Shown: positions 23,136-35,284, counted from the stretch's first letter. The stretch is DNA of 64,000 nucleotides from Phocoena phocoena (GCF_963924675.1 NC_089234.1:29286275-29350274), one strand, 5' to 3'. Made by a program: numbers and translations. The notes: generated from the letters alone by a model not told the origin.

Positions 23136-23604
23136 CAGTAAGTCCCCACCATACAAAAGAGTTCCGTTCCAAGAGCATGTTCATAAGTCCAGTTTGTTCG
23201 TAAGCCCCCAAAGTTAGACGAGGTACCCAACTAACACGATCGAGTATAGAGTACTGTACTGTAACCAGTTTATAATACTTTTCACACAAATAATACATAA
23301 AAAATAAATACAAAAAATAAAGAAAACATTTTTAATCTTATGTAGAGTACCTTGAAAAGTACAGTAGTCCAGTACAACAGCTGGCATCCAGGGGCTGGCA
23401 TCGAGTGAACACCAGGCAAGAAGAGTTACTGACTGGAGGAGGGAGAGGAGGTGGGAGATGGTAGAGCTGAAGGATTGTCAGCAATAGAGGACGGAGGGCG
23501 AGCTGCAATTTCACGTGAACTAACTTACGTGATTGGACATGCAAATGCACAGTCACATCTTTGAAAGTTCGCAACTTGAAGGTTCATGTGTAGGGGACTT
23601 ACTG
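23136..23604. mobile_element. Tigger-like TcMar DNA transposon, 469 bp, TA target site
   Basis: The terminal inverted repeat is cagtaagtccccaccata at the left and ...tgtaggggacttactg at the right, with TA on both flanks (23134-23135, 23605-23606). The low divergence of the ends and the interior text ('gttcgtaagcccccaaagtt', 'ctggcatcgagtgaacacca') fit a non-autonomous deletion derivative of a Laurasiatherian Tigger element. A 78-codon minus-strand frame inside (23574-23338) may be a transposase remnant, but I cannot show this. Confidence 0.75.
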
Positions 23605-25930
23605 TAAGATGAAAGGTATTAAACTAGAAATAAAATTTAAAACTAAGAAGAGCAAGAGAGTTGGTGAATGAATTGGTATGTAGTTCCATTTAACTTGTAT
23701 ACTCTGCCATCTTTGCCACCTCCCCAGGCATGTGCTTCATATGACCTGCCAATGTAGAGGCCAGCCGAGGAAGGAATGATGGTTGCCAGGACTGAGCACA
23801 GGCTGTTTGTCCACACACAAAGGCTTCAAGCTCATTGCATTTGTAGTAATAGTTCACAGAAAGGTTATTTCTGCACAGCCTCTCCTGGCTTCAGCTTTTA
23901 GTTGAACAGCTCAGCCATTTGTGGTGTGATCCTAGGAGATGCTGAAATTTCAAGAGAGCTTCGAGGAGGACTATGATTTACCTAAAATTATCAGGGTTTA
24001 TGTGGAAGATGCCAAAGCACCTCTAATTGGCAAATTTCCTTCCTCTCTCTTTCCTTCCCTCAATCCTTCCTTTCTTCTCTCATTTGTTTGGTCTTCTGGT
24101 GACTTTGTATCCATTACTAAACTAGTTAACTCTTCAGGAGAGACCAGTTGGTAGCTCAGAATCATCTTTATCTTCCCAGTGAAGAAGACAGAGGAAAGCA
24201 GAGAGACTTGCCCCCAGGTCACTGGACAGTCTGGTGGAATCCAGTCCTAGTTCCACTTACCCAGTCTTGGTTAGAAATCACCATCTTTACCATTTTTAAC
24301 AATTTATTCTTACCAAGTGTCATCACAGGCTATCACGTCCAAATCTAAATGATGTATTAAGCCCTTTAGTACAGGCAGCCACTATCAGAGAATCAAAGCT
24401 CTGTAACAGGCAGGAGTTTTTCAGATAACCACAGATTGTTGACATTGAATGTTTTCTTAGAAGCTTCACATTTATGAAGGGTAAGTGCAGCAAGCTAATT
24501 GTCCAGGGTTACCCATGAAAAAGGCTCAGGTATTTATCAACTCATACCTATGGTTAAATTATCCCCTCTCTTAAAAAAGAATACTAAATTCTGGAGGACC
24601 AAAGTTCTTATTTCCATAGTGCAATATAAATGTGGGTTTATGTTTGCAAATAAAGCTGCTGAAACTTCACAGTATAATATGGGAATTCCTTTGGCATCCA
24701 AGTGTGAATCTGACTCAGACCGAAATTATTAAAACGACACTGTGATGGGGGGAAGGAAGGGACTGGGGAAGGGCTGGGGAAGGAAGGGACTCTTATTTGG
24801 GCCAAAGATAGAGGCAATGTCCAGGGCCGTACTTGAGAATTTTAGAGGGTCTCTGCCATATCTGTTAACTTCTCTGATTCTCCTAGAGAGCTCATCTATG
24901 GCCGTGGCTCCATTCATTACTTACAAACTGAAGAAAACAACCTGGTCAACATTTTCTGTCTCAATTTTTCTCTGTGCTGACTTCTCACATCTTCAAGTAC
25001 CTGTTGCATATTTTCTCTTTGATATTCTCTGGGTCTTTGATATCTCAAACAGAATAATTTATCTCCTTTGACAAACCTAAAACCCAGTCTGACTAGCCTA
25101 CGTGTACTTGGTACCAATGTTCTCAAAGACATTCTCTCTCATTAGCTCATGGTCATCGACTCCCTTCCTGTCTCTCTTATGCTCTACAGAAGCTTTATTT
25201 TATTAGTTCTTTTTTCACAGGCTCTCACTTTTACTTTTTCCGTGATCTCCCTTACTTAGACCCAGATTTCTTCTTGCCTGCACTGTTGAGATAAGATAAC
25301 CTTGTCACACTGGTTTCCTGCCTGGAGCTTTCCCTGCTCCAGTCTAATTCATAGCCCACAGGAATAGCCTGAGACCAACTGAGAATGATTGAATCCAGCT
25401 TGTTAGGTTAAAATTGGGGACAAAAATAGGCTCTAAAAAGCTTAAACCAAAGTTTTTACTGGAATTCCTCCCCCACATGTCACATGAAGGAGGAATTGGA
25501 CTATTCCGGGTCCAAGAAAACAGCCATTGAGTGAACAGTAAGAGGGAGCCAATTTTGGACCCATGGTAGAAGAGCCTTCCCTGGATCCGAGCTGTGGTAC
25601 AGTGGAACAGTACTAGTAGTGTATGAGAGTGAGTTCCCTGTCCTAGATAATAACTTCTCAGGGACGTTGTCACAGGCTTACCTACTTCAGACCACATGAC
25701 CACTAAGGTCTTTTCAAACTCCAGGTTTTTGCAACATAATCACAGCCCTCTCCACCTCTCTCTTTCTCTCTGCCTCCCACCTACTGGAAATCCAGAGTCC
25801 ATTTTTGCTCCTCCATAATTCCCTAATTCCAAATCCTATGGTGGATGAACATACTGTCTTTCTCCAGACAGATGTTCCCCTGCTCACCCCATCCCATGGC
25901 TTTTCAGTCTAGGTTGCTGCCACCTTGGGT
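23605..25930. other. intronic stretch without recognised gene
   Basis: It contains pyrimidine-rich CCTT/CTTT runs at about 24035-24085 and a GGGGAAGG-type purine tract at about 24746-24790. Open frames here are short and unlike known proteins. Confidence 0.5.
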
Positions 25931-26150
25931 ATTTAAGTAACCTGGAGGGTAGTTTTGGTTATTGAATACCTTTTATGTGCCAGTTTCTGTGCCCAGAATT
26001 TCTTCTCATTTTTATCGGTACAGTAACCCTGTGAAAATACTGTAGGGTTGGGGTTCTTTTTTAACTGATTTTAAAGAAGGGGAAACCCAGTATCATATAG
26101 GTAGTATGTGGCAAAGCTGGGACTGAACCAAGGTTTTCTAACTCCAAGTT
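25930..26150 (-). mobile_element. MIR SINE relic
   Basis: Antisense MIR order: 'gaataccttttatgtgccag', 'ggtacagtaaccctgtgaa', 'aaggggaaacccagtatca', 'ggtagtatgtggcaaagctg', 'ggactgaaccaaggttt'. Confidence 0.8.
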
Positions 26151-26894
26151 TCGTGTACTTGAGAAAAGAGACCAAAGGAAGGAGGGGAAGAGTGGAGGTC
26201 CCTCAACCGTGGGCCGTGGATTTTGTGGGATAGGAAGCATGTTCACAGGGAATCCTACATATTGAAAAAGTACATCTGGCACTTTTATCTCAATGAGCAT
26301 TAAACTATATGTGTTGCCAGCAAAACTTATAAACTCTGCTGTTTAAAATAGTTACTGGGAGCTAACAAAGAAAAAAGAGGAAACTATAATATATTTGACT
26401 AGAACATAAAAGAACACTAATTACAGTACATTTTTATCATATGCGTAATCATCATGTAATATAGTACAAATGTTCATGTCCTTCAATGTGTGTTACATTA
26501 ACATTTCATGAATTATTTTTAATTTGAACACTACAGTGTTTTAACATGCCTAGCTTTCAGGTAGTATACTATTTAATCACAACTTTTAAAAAATTGGAGG
26601 TGCTGACAGTGGAGCACTAATAGAAAGAGGTTTGTGAGGTAATGGACATGGACATTACCAGCTCTGTGTGTTGCACATAATAAATGTTTATTGGATCTAA
26701 GTCTAGCATCTGTACCAGGAATGAGGTGAAAGGTCATGTCATTGGTTTGTTTTATTCCCTAATATAAGTAACCACCCAGATTTTCAAAAGCATGTACCCT
26801 TTGAGACAGTCATCTCACTTTTAGAATTCTGTACACACAGTCAGGCCCCTATTGTTTATGACCCCATCTTTGTGAGCTGAAAATTAGAGAAATC

Positions 26895-27110
26895 AGAAAA
26901 GAACTAACAGTTGTTGAGTGCCTACTATATGCCAGACACTTTAGGTTTATCTGCTTGATCTTCAAACAATCCTGAGTAGTAGATATGTTACCTCTCTCTT
27001 AAGAATAAGAAAACTGAGGCCCATAAAGGCCAAGCATCTTGCCCAAGATCACATAGGTAGTAAATACCTGCCTTGGAATTTGATCTCAGACATCTCTGGC
27101 TCCAAAACCC
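26895..27110 (-). mobile_element. MIR SINE relic, near full length
   Basis: Antisense MIR from 'ttgttgagtgcctactatat' through 'gaaaactgaggcccataaag' and 'cttgcccaagatcacatag' to 'tttgatctcagacat'. Confidence 0.85.
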
Positions 27111-27469
27111 ATACTCTTTTCGATATACAAATGATTTAAACATTGGATTCTGTGAAAATGTGTGAGGTGGTGAGGGAGGCCAAGGGGAAGGCTGAGTGGA
27201 AGGAGCTCATCTCCCACCCTCACTTCAACCAGAGCACCTGGTTGAAAGTGCAATTACAAAAGAATTTTAACCATTCCACTACATCACATATTAGTATGGG
27301 AATTTAACATTAAAAGGAATTTTTTAGTACTAGAATTAGAATTATAGTTCTATAATACGTACTGAGAGGTTGGTGTCTTACTAAAAATGACATAATCTAT
27401 CATTATCCATCAGCCAAGGAGACCTAAGTGGATTGGAAAAGGCACCCAGGAGTCATAAGCATTGATTTT

Positions 27470-27487
27470 AATTAAATCGATTTAATT
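27470..27487. repeat. 18-bp perfect palindrome with homeodomain-type TAAT cores
   Basis: aattaaatcgatttaatt is its own reverse complement. The flank attgatttt adds another related motif. It lies about 850 bp upstream of HPSE2 exon A in sequence with no named repeat. Confidence 0.85.
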
Positions 27488-28338
27488 TGGAATTTTGCAA
27501 AGATGAGTGTTGGGAGGTTTGAGATAATGAAGGTCACCTATTCCTGGACTTAGCCTTCAGAGTAAAGATTTACACAGAGAGTCCCCACAAAGCCAGATGG
27601 ACCTGTTTTGGTTAAATGTTAACAATGTAGTATCAGCACAACTTGATGTCTCACTTAAGCTACCTAACAAAACTGGAGACACCACACTGATGTGTGCCAA
27701 ACTTGTTGCTATTTTAGGAGAGGGCACCTGAACTTTAATCTGTCTGACTTATTTGTTTATTCATTTATCCGTTCATTTATTCTGGAGGTGGAAGGAGGTT
27801 GACTACAGGGTATTTTGCCCAGGGAAGTGAACTGGAGATGAACTCTTTGAGACCTGCTCACTGCACTAAATCAGATTTTTGTGGTTGGTGTTTTCTTATT
27901 TAAAGGTGTGGAAACCTTTCAAAATGTTTGAGTAGTCTTTCAAACCTCTCACATACCTTTATTATTTTAAGGTGGGGGTAGGGATGGTATGGGAGGGGTG
28001 TTAAATTACTTTCCCTATGGGGAAAACAACTAAGTTTTTCCCCATTACCCAATTGTGTTACAGAGTCCTGTCAGTTCCTATACAGCAATAAATGCAGTTT
28101 CAATGGACAAAGGCTGAAAAAAATCACAATATTAGCCCACAAATGGAGGTGAAAATGAAGAGGTTAAAAAGTATATTATTTGTTTGAAAAGTACCCAGGA
28201 TCAAAACTTCTTTAGAATGTAAGAGCCCAAGTGAACCCTGGGCCCTTTCCTCAGGCAACAGAGACCTCTGGCTAGAGAAATATATTTGTAGTCTCCTGCT
28301 CGAGATTTTCTCTGATTCTTATTTTATTTTTATTCCAG

Positions 28339-28432
28339 TTGCTACATTGATGGCCGGGTGGTCAAGGTGATGGACTTCCTGAAAACTCGCCTATTAGACA
28401 CACTCTCTGACCAGATTAGGAAAATTCAGAAA
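28339..28432 (+). CDS. HPSE2: HPSE2 internal coding exon A (94 bp, partial gene)
   Basis: This is an internal exon of heparanase-2, a secreted, heparan-sulfate-binding GH79 family member. The exon follows a pyrimidine-rich acceptor (tattccag, AG at 28337-28338) and ends before the donor gtgagt at 28433. Its first base completes a codon begun in an upstream exon outside the window. The next 31 codons are open and read CYIDGRVVKVMDF through IRKIQK, a stretch I recognise as HPSE2 rather than HPSE. It enters in phase 2 and leaves in phase 0. The next exon starts VVNTYTPGKK in the same frame, as in the known protein. Skipping this 94-bp exon alone would shift the frame. The preceding exon, expected to end near VTWQH, was not found in 1-28338. 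The identification is firm; the residue position (about 335-365) is an estimate. Confidence 0.95.
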
Positions 28433-28951
28433 GTGAGTAAAAATCTCTGGGGAAGAAAAGGAGTGAGTTTGGGGGTAAGGCGAGGAAAATGTCACAGGGT
28501 TCCAGCTGGGTGTTAGCACTGTGGGTAGAAAAATAGTGCAGTCTGGATTTGCATGGCCAAGAGGTGCCTCTCACAGCTGATGATTGCTGTTTATTGCTTT
28601 TCAGATTAAGAAGGGTTTGAATGTAGCATATCCAAGTTTAAAAGCTTCTCTATTTTAATAACAAACATTTTGTAACAGTTGGCTTCTAAATTGTGAGTTT
28701 CTTAAGGGAAGAATAGGTTTACTTTCTTTTTGCAGGAGTTTATTTTGGGTTAGTTTAGGAGAGAATGATTACATTCATTCAGTGGAGTTGTGGTCTGGGA
28801 TATCGGCAATTCTGAGCCACATTTACACTATTCCTAGGTGTCTTAGAATCAGCCAAGTAACATCTTACTTTTGTAGAGATGTTGGAGAAGATAAGCTTAA
28901 ATTAAGCAATTGTATGTAGGTCCTACTGGCACGATACCTGTGGTTAGTAGT

Positions 28952-29120
28952 TCTCAAACTTGAATACAATCAAAATCACCAGAGATTGCTTGTAGTTTCC
29001 AATCTCACTTCTGATGTTCTGATTTAGTATGTCTGGAGTGGATCCCAGACATCTCTATTTTTAATAGTCATCTGTCAAGTGATTCCACCCAATGCAGATC
29101 ACGTTTTGAAATACACTAGA
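28952..29120. mobile_element. MER5A-type hAT relic
   Basis: Blocks 'agtagttctcaaacttgaat', 'atcaaaatcaccagagattg', 'tctgatttagtatgtctgga' and 'acgttttgaaatacactag' follow the MER5A order. Confidence 0.75.
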
Positions 29121-29328
29121 TTAGTTAATTCTGAACTGTGAGGATCTTATACCTACAATTTCCATCTGCCTCTACAAAATGGTGATATCTCATCTTTAGT
29201 TTCCTACTCAGGTCCTTTTCCAGGGAATGAGGACCTTTTGAACATTCAACTTTATTTTGAGCAAATTAGACACATCTTTGCAGAAAAATAGCAACAGGTA
29301 GGCCCCCATTAATATGGGATGAATGAGG

Positions 29329-29451
29329 GGAGTTCCCCGGTGGTCCAGTGGTTAGGACTGCATGCTTTCACTGCCAAGAGCATGGGTTCAATCCCTGGTC
29401 CGGGAACTAAGATCCTGCAAGCCGTGAGGTGCGGCCGAAAACGCAAAATAT
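29329..29451 (+). mobile_element. CHR-type SINE, short tRNA-derived copy
   Basis: The head 'ggagttccccggtggtccag' has an A box near 29341 and a B box near 29386 (GGTTCAATCCC). It ends 'ggccgaaaacgcaaaatata'. An imperfect duplication flanks it (atatgggatgaatgagg before, atatggaatgaatgggc after). This older subtype is shared by cetaceans and ruminants. Confidence 0.85.
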
Positions 29452-29799
29452 ATATGGAATGAATGGGCAAATAAATGAATGGCTCATTATAAAATTAGTT
29501 GTGAAAAAAAATACTATTTGGAGCAATCATAGAAAAGCACTTTTGATTGCTAAAGGGGAGGTCTGTACACTTTTCTGTATTCATATCAATGCCATACTCA
29601 GATTACAAAATAGCTTTTGGAGTCTTTAGAGGCTGGGAGGCCTCAGGACTTCTGAATTTCTACATCCCAGTCTGATCCCTCTGGGGATCAGGTGCACTGA
29701 CCAGCACCCTTATCTGTCACTGTCTCCTACTAGGCAAAGCCTAGGAGAACTAAATGATTTGAAATATCTCTGTCAATCTCTTTGACATTCACTTAGTTT

Positions 29800-29930
29800 T
29801 TAATATTTAAATATTTAATATTTACTGAGCTTTTAGCAAGTACCAGGCAAAGTGCCAGGTGCTGAGGATACAAAATGTAATAAGACATGGTCTCTGCCCT
29901 CAAGGAACTCACAGTTTTGAGGTTTAATAC
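29800..29930 (-). mobile_element. L2 3'-end relic
   Basis: Antisense L2 text: 'tttactgagcttttagcaag', 'taccaggcaaagtgccaggt', 'gctgaggatacaaaatg', 'tctctgccctcaaggaactc'. Confidence 0.7.
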
Positions 29931-30059
29931 TTACTCTGAGCAGGTTGAAAAACATATTACCTAATGGAGTAGAATGTCAGCCTGTTGAACACTACAGTTT
30001 TCTAGCGCATTATGCTAATCCAATATTAGTTATTGGCCTCTAAAAAGAGAGGAGGAGAT

Positions 30060-30165
30060 TTCTTTCATTCATTCATTCTTTCATTCAGTAGATATTGAGT
30101 GTTTACTGTGTTCCAGGCACTATACTAAGTTTCTGTATTACAACAGTGTACAAGACAACAAGTCT
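30060..30165 (-). mobile_element. L2 3'-end relic with TTCA repeats
   Basis: 'ttcattcattcattctttca', then 'gtagatattgagtgtttact' and 'gtgttccaggcactatacta'. Confidence 0.65.
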
Positions 30166-30699
30166 TTATATTTTTGGCTTTTCCAGTTTTGAGCCTAATG
30201 ATCTGATCAAAGGATTGTCATTGGAAGTAAAATGATTCAGTGGTATCATGGCACTGTGAGCGAAGGGTCATGTAATTCTTTAAGTAGAATAGGTAGCTCT
30301 AGGTCAAAGCCAAGACAAATGGATTAGGAGTTAGGTTCTTCCCTTTCTCCCCACTACCCAGTACTCTCCACCACTGCATACACCTTCACCATCACAGAAT
30401 GTTCGGAGACTGAAATAAGTGGCTAAACTCACCTCCTGAATTGGCCGGGCAAGGCCAAAGAAACTTAGAGTAAAGGGCTCAAACCCTGTGCTCAACTGAA
30501 ATTCAGACCTTTAAAAACACGTTTGATGGACTTGGAAGGGGAGAGCTAAGTGCGGTTGCAGGGGGGAGCAGTGGAGTCTCCAAGAGAAATAACCTACATA
30601 CAGAAGGCACTTGGCAGGGGATGGCTAGAATTAGCAGTAGGACCTGGAGTCACCTTTTGGCTGTTGCAAATACAACATGCTCAGAGGTCCCCTCAGGCT

Positions 30700-31200
30700 T
30701 ATGTTCCTGTTCCGGTTATGTCTTGCTGTGCAACAAATTACCCCAAAACTTAGCGGCTTAAAACAGTCATCTATTATGACTATGAATTCTGTGGGTCAGG
30801 AATTCCCATAAGGATAACTTGTCTTTGCTCCATTAGCTTCAGCTGGAAAACTCAAAGACTGGGGTAATTCAAAGGCTGGCGACTGGAATTATCAGAAGGC
30901 TCGTTCACTCATGTGTCTGGCAGTTGGCTGATGTCAGTTGTCAGCTAGTACCTTTGTGGGACTGATAACGGGAATGCCTCTTTGTGTAGCCTGGGCTTCC
31001 TCCCAAGGTTTTAAAGTCAGATGCCCAAGAGAGAGAGCCAGGTGGAAGCTCTGTCACCTTTTCTATCTACCCTCAGAAGTCATAGGGCATCACTTCAACC
31101 ACAATCTATACATTGAGACAGTCACCAAGACCCATAGGGATTTAAGACAAGAGGAAATAAACGTCTCTGGATGGGGGAGTGGCAAGGTTCTGGAAGGGCA
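30700..31200 (+). repeat. old dispersed repeat, family not named (second copy)
   Basis: It starts 'gttatgtcttgctgtgcaac', 'aaattaccccaaaacttag' and runs to 'gggcatcacttcaaccacaa'. The middle 'tgtgtctggcagttggctga' and 'agagagagccaggtggaag' is typical of an old interspersed repeat. It is related to 19670-20150. Confidence 0.6.
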
Positions 31201-31894
31201 TATAAGACCAGAAATATTTTTTAAATCATTTTTGGAAAATACTGACTGCCAAAGTTCCATGCTCCTTGTTTCATTTAGTAGCTCATTCAGTTATTTCTCT
31301 GACTAGTTTTCTTTTTCCAATTCTCTTTTGCAAAGCTCTTGCCAGATATTGCCTTAAATGGGTATCTGCTAGGGGTGTTGCTGGATCACAGATTCCTTGA
31401 GCTTTGATCCATGGGCTAGACCTTCTATTGGCTACAGCAGCCTGGACCCAGTTGTTAGGGCCTCGAGGATGAGAGTCTCTACCACAGCCCAGGATATGCC
31501 AGGTACTGGCCTGACTTGGGGAGATGAGGGCTGGGAGACCAGAGAAGGGTCACCAAGATTTTCCAGTTGAAAAGTTACTTTGGCTGTTCCTGAAGTCCCC
31601 TGTGGATGGGTGGGGGTTTGGGGAATTAGATTCCAGGGTACAAACTGGGGCAGAGTGATCAAACTCCTTCTTTCGAGCCCCCAAAACCAATTTGGAGATG
31701 GACCAAGTAAGATTTTAATATGTATATAACTGGAACTCTCATCCAAAAGCTAGAAATGGAATCTTTGTTTCTTTTCTATTTTGAGAAGTTCAGAGAAGTC
31801 CTAGTGACCTCTCCTTAGGTCCACAGTAATGGAAAAAAGGGCAAATTTCCCACCAAAACAGATTCACATGAGATTGGTTAGATAAACCAGTGGT

Positions 31895-32020
31895 GAGGCT
31901 GTTTGAAGAAGAGATAGGATACAGGATTTGAAGTCTAGTGGCTTGGGTTGTATGACCTTGGGCCATTCACGTAACTTCTCTGATTTTGTTTCTTCATCTG
32001 TAAAATGAGGATGCTAAGAA
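31895..32020 (+). mobile_element. MIR SINE relic
   Basis: 'ttgtatgaccttgggccatt', 'cacgtaacttctctgatttt' and 'cttcatctgtaaaatgagga' are MIR core text in sense. Confidence 0.8.
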
Positions 32021-32022
32021 TA

Positions 32023-32343
32023 CAGTCAGCCCTCTGTATCTGTATCCATGTGTTCTGCATCTGTGGATTCAACCAACCACAGACTGAAAATATTCAAGAA
32101 AAAATTTTTCAGAAGGTTCCAAAAGGCAAAACTTGAACTTGCCATGTACCAGCAACTGTTTACGTAGCACTTACATTGTATTACGTAGTGTAAGTAATCT
32201 AGAGATGATTTAAAGTACATGGAAGGATGTACATAGGTTATAATACAAACACCATACCATTTTATATGCGGGACTTGAGCAACTGCAGATTGTGATATCC
32301 ACAATTGTTCCTGGAATGAGTACCCGACAGATAGGGACCACTG
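32023..32343. mobile_element. MER2/Tigger-type DNA transposon, 321 bp, TA target site
   Basis: Same family and orientation as 14254-14587. The left end is cagtcagccctctgtatc and the right end is gatagggaccactg, with TA on both sides (32021-32022, 32344-32345). A tandem 'tgtatc' slippage is seen at 32035-32046. Confidence 0.85.
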
Positions 32344-32467
32344 TACTACCCTCCTTCCCTCTTTGGGAGATTAGGAAGGTCACATGAGGCCGTGTTTTGT
32401 TAACTGCTAGTGAATGCTAGTTCTTATTTCTATTATTATTGTTATTTCAGTTATTGTGGTTATTTTT

Positions 32468-32729
32468 TTTACATCTTTATTGGAGTATAATTGCTTTACA
32501 ATGGTGTGTTAGTTTCTGCTTTATAGCAAAGTGAATCAGTTATACATATACATATGTTCCCATATCTCTTCCCTCTTGTGTCTCCCTCCCTCCCACCCTC
32601 CCTATTCCACCCCTCCAGGTGGTCACAAAGCACCAAGCTGATCTCCCTGTGCTATGTGGCTGCTTCCCACTAGCTATCTACCTTACGTTTGGTAGTGTAT
32701 ATATGTCCATGCCTCTCTCTCGCTTTGTC
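32468..32729 (-). mobile_element. 5'-truncated L1 3' end, antisense, 16-bp target-site duplication
   Basis: The T-run and 'catctttattggagtataat tgctttacaatggtg' are the reverse complement of the cetartiodactyl L1 3' UTR and its AATAAA region. It is flanked by perfect copies of tattgtggttattttt (32452-32467, 32730-32745). Recent by repeat identity. Confidence 0.9.
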
Positions 32730-33453
32730 TATTGTGGTTATTTTTAATAATAATTTACATAACTGGAGAAGCTTCATGTTACCTTTATCCTCAACTTGTT
32801 CTTTGCTTTTTTCCTCTTTCCTCTTTCTTTGAACCCTGGAGAATATGATAGGTGATATTTTTGGCACCTGAAAGGCAGTGCTAAAAACAGTTGTGGTTTC
32901 TAAATTTGGACTGCCACTTAAGAATTTTCAGTTTTCTGAGCAGTGGGTGAATTCTCGTTATGTGAAAATCCACGTGATGCATTTGAAAGCCTAACAGAGA
33001 CAATGTTTGGACAACCCACTCCTTTGCATGATCCACACACTCTCTCCCTTCCATTAGAATGAGGATAATCATCTGTACTTTGGGAGATGAGTCAAGGGAA
33101 AGAGTTGAGAATCTCTCAGTGCAGGCAAGAGTCAGACGGGAAAGTGAGAGGTGTTCAGGATACAGTGTGGATGGTATAGCATGGATAGCTGGGCTGACTC
33201 CAAAACAATAACATAAGAACGAAGATGAACCACTTCGGCTTAAGTCACTTGGACTCTATGATTTGTGTCATCTTCTGGAGGAATCAGAGAAGGAAATAAC
33301 ACTTTTTGATATTATTTTCAGCAATTCAATAGGCACAGGAAGGAGTTGGTGAAATCCCAGTCATAAGGGAAGTATTTCCAAAAGTACTGTCCTTATGATT
33401 GCATTTTGAATACTAAATAAAATGAACAATTGGCTTCCCTAATATTTGAAAAT

Positions 33454-33780
33454 GTCCTTCCTTCCTCCCTTCCTTCTTTCTTCCCTTCCTTCCTTCATTT
33501 ACCAACTGTTTATGACATTCTTGTATCTTCAAGACTCCTGAGGATAAAATGGAGAACAAGACTGGTGTGGTGGTTATCCTCAAAGACCTTATGGTCTAAT
33601 GGGAAAATAGTTAATGAAGCAAGCAATGATAGTAAGATGCAATGATTCCCATAACAGGGGACGTTTCAGGTGCTACAGGAGCCCATGGTGAGATGTATCT
33701 ACCTTAGTTTGTAAAGGAAGGGAAATTGGGCAAGTCTTCCCAGAGGAAGTGACATTTAGGCTAATTCTGAAAGGATAGAC
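33454..33780 (-). mobile_element. L2 relic preceded by a CCTT-type microsatellite
   Basis: The pyrimidine repeat (about 33455-33500) runs into antisense L2 text: 'taccaactgtttatgacatt', 'ggagaacaagactggtgtgg', 'ccttatggtctaatgggaaa', 'cagaggaagtgacatttagg'. Confidence 0.65.
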
Positions 33781-34317
33781 ACCTTCTAATTTATGCAGTT
33801 CTTCTTAGGGTGTGATCAGAGGACTCCTGGTGGTAGATGTATATGGTGGAGGGAATGGTTTACATGATTTATAATATGACCATGATCATTCTTTTGTTAA
33901 TATCATCATTGCTTATGATTGCTCATAATACTTAATAAAGATTAATTCTTTTGAAATCTCAATAAATGCAGTAACATTATACCCCTTTTTCCAATATATC
34001 CTAGTTGCAGTATCATGGAAGTAGGTAAGGCAGAGGAATATTTAATCCTTTGGAAGTAACAAATAGATTAAAAAGGAAACTTTTTTCTCAGCCAACTGTT
34101 GGTTTACCTACTTATATTAAAGTATATCAAAGGGGAAGAGGGTAAAAGAATAACAGTTATTCTTGAGGATCATAGAATAACTGGATGCACAACTAAAGGA
34201 AAATGAGGACAATGACAATGTTAACCTTCTCTAATGAAGAAAAGTGGAAAATGAAAATACCTGAGTAGGGTAAGAACAGTAGTATCACTACTGGAAAAAA
34301 AATCACTGTTTCATTGG

Positions 34318-34440
34318 TTGATTCATTCATTCACTCATTCATTCATTCATTCAATAATGTTGACGGCTTATTTCAATGTGCCAGTGCCTGCCATAGTGCC
34401 TGTCACTTGGCAGGTGCTCAATCAATATTGGAGGGAGGCA
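34318..34440. repeat. (ATTC)n microsatellite and L2-like relic
   Basis: Nearly pure attc units cover about 34320-34354. They are followed by 'tttcaatgtgccagtgcctg' and 'tggcaggtgctcaatcaata', both parts of the L2 3' end. Confidence 0.6.
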
Positions 34441-34886
34441 GTTAGGGAGTGGAAGGTGAATGAGCAGCGTAAAATAGTGGGAGAAATGTAAAAGAAGCAA
34501 AGTAATGTGTATGTCTCAATCGCATTTGGATCTGCTACCGCAGCTGTTCACATGCAAAAGAATCTAGTCTGCTACTAACTTTGTAACATAGTGTTGAATA
34601 GATAGATATTGATTTAGGCAACCAAGAATGGGCTACGCCTATATGTAGGCACAGTAGGAGAGTATCTTCTGGGTATATGCTTAAGGGTGAAAGAAAGTTC
34701 TCTTTGTGGCTCAAAGTAACATTTCAGTCAGTTTGCTAATGCCAGATATTTCATTTTAGAAAAGTAATTTTTCATTTTACATTAGGGGGAGGATGCAGAA
34801 TGTAAATAACTTGAGAAGAGGCAAACTACACTGATTTAAAATCACACTAAGGTGTTAATATCAAATAATCCTTTCCCAAGAGCAGG

Positions 34887-35284
34887 GTTTTTTTCTTTGC
34901 AATAATTTTAGTTTATTTAAAAAAATTTTTTTAATTGAAGTGTAATTGAATTGCCGTGTTATGTTAATTACTGCTGTACAGCAAAGTGACTCAATTATAC
35001 ATATTTGTGCCTTCTTTTTCATATTCCTTTCTATTATGGTTTATCACAGGATATTGAATATAGTTCCCTGTGCTATACAGTAGGACCTTGTTGTTTATCC
35101 ATTCTATATATACCAGTTTGCATTTGCTAATCCCAAATTCCCAACCCAACCCTCTCCCACCTGCCTCCCCCTTGACAACCACCAGTCTATTCTCTGTGTC
35201 CATGTTTCTGCTTCTGTTTCATAGATAGGTTCATTTGTGTCATATTTTAGATTCCACATATAAGTGATATCATATGGTATTTGT
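34887..35284 (-). mobile_element. 5'-truncated L1 3' end, antisense, with target-site duplication
   Basis: A T-rich start, then 'aattgaagtgtaattgaatt', 'ctgtacagcaaagtgactca', 'gttccctgtgctatacagta' and 'ttccacatataagtgatatc' form the reverse complement of the cetartiodactyl L1 3' UTR. The flanks cctttcccaagagcagg (34870-34886) and cctttccaagagcagg (35285-35300) differ by one base. Confidence 0.88.
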
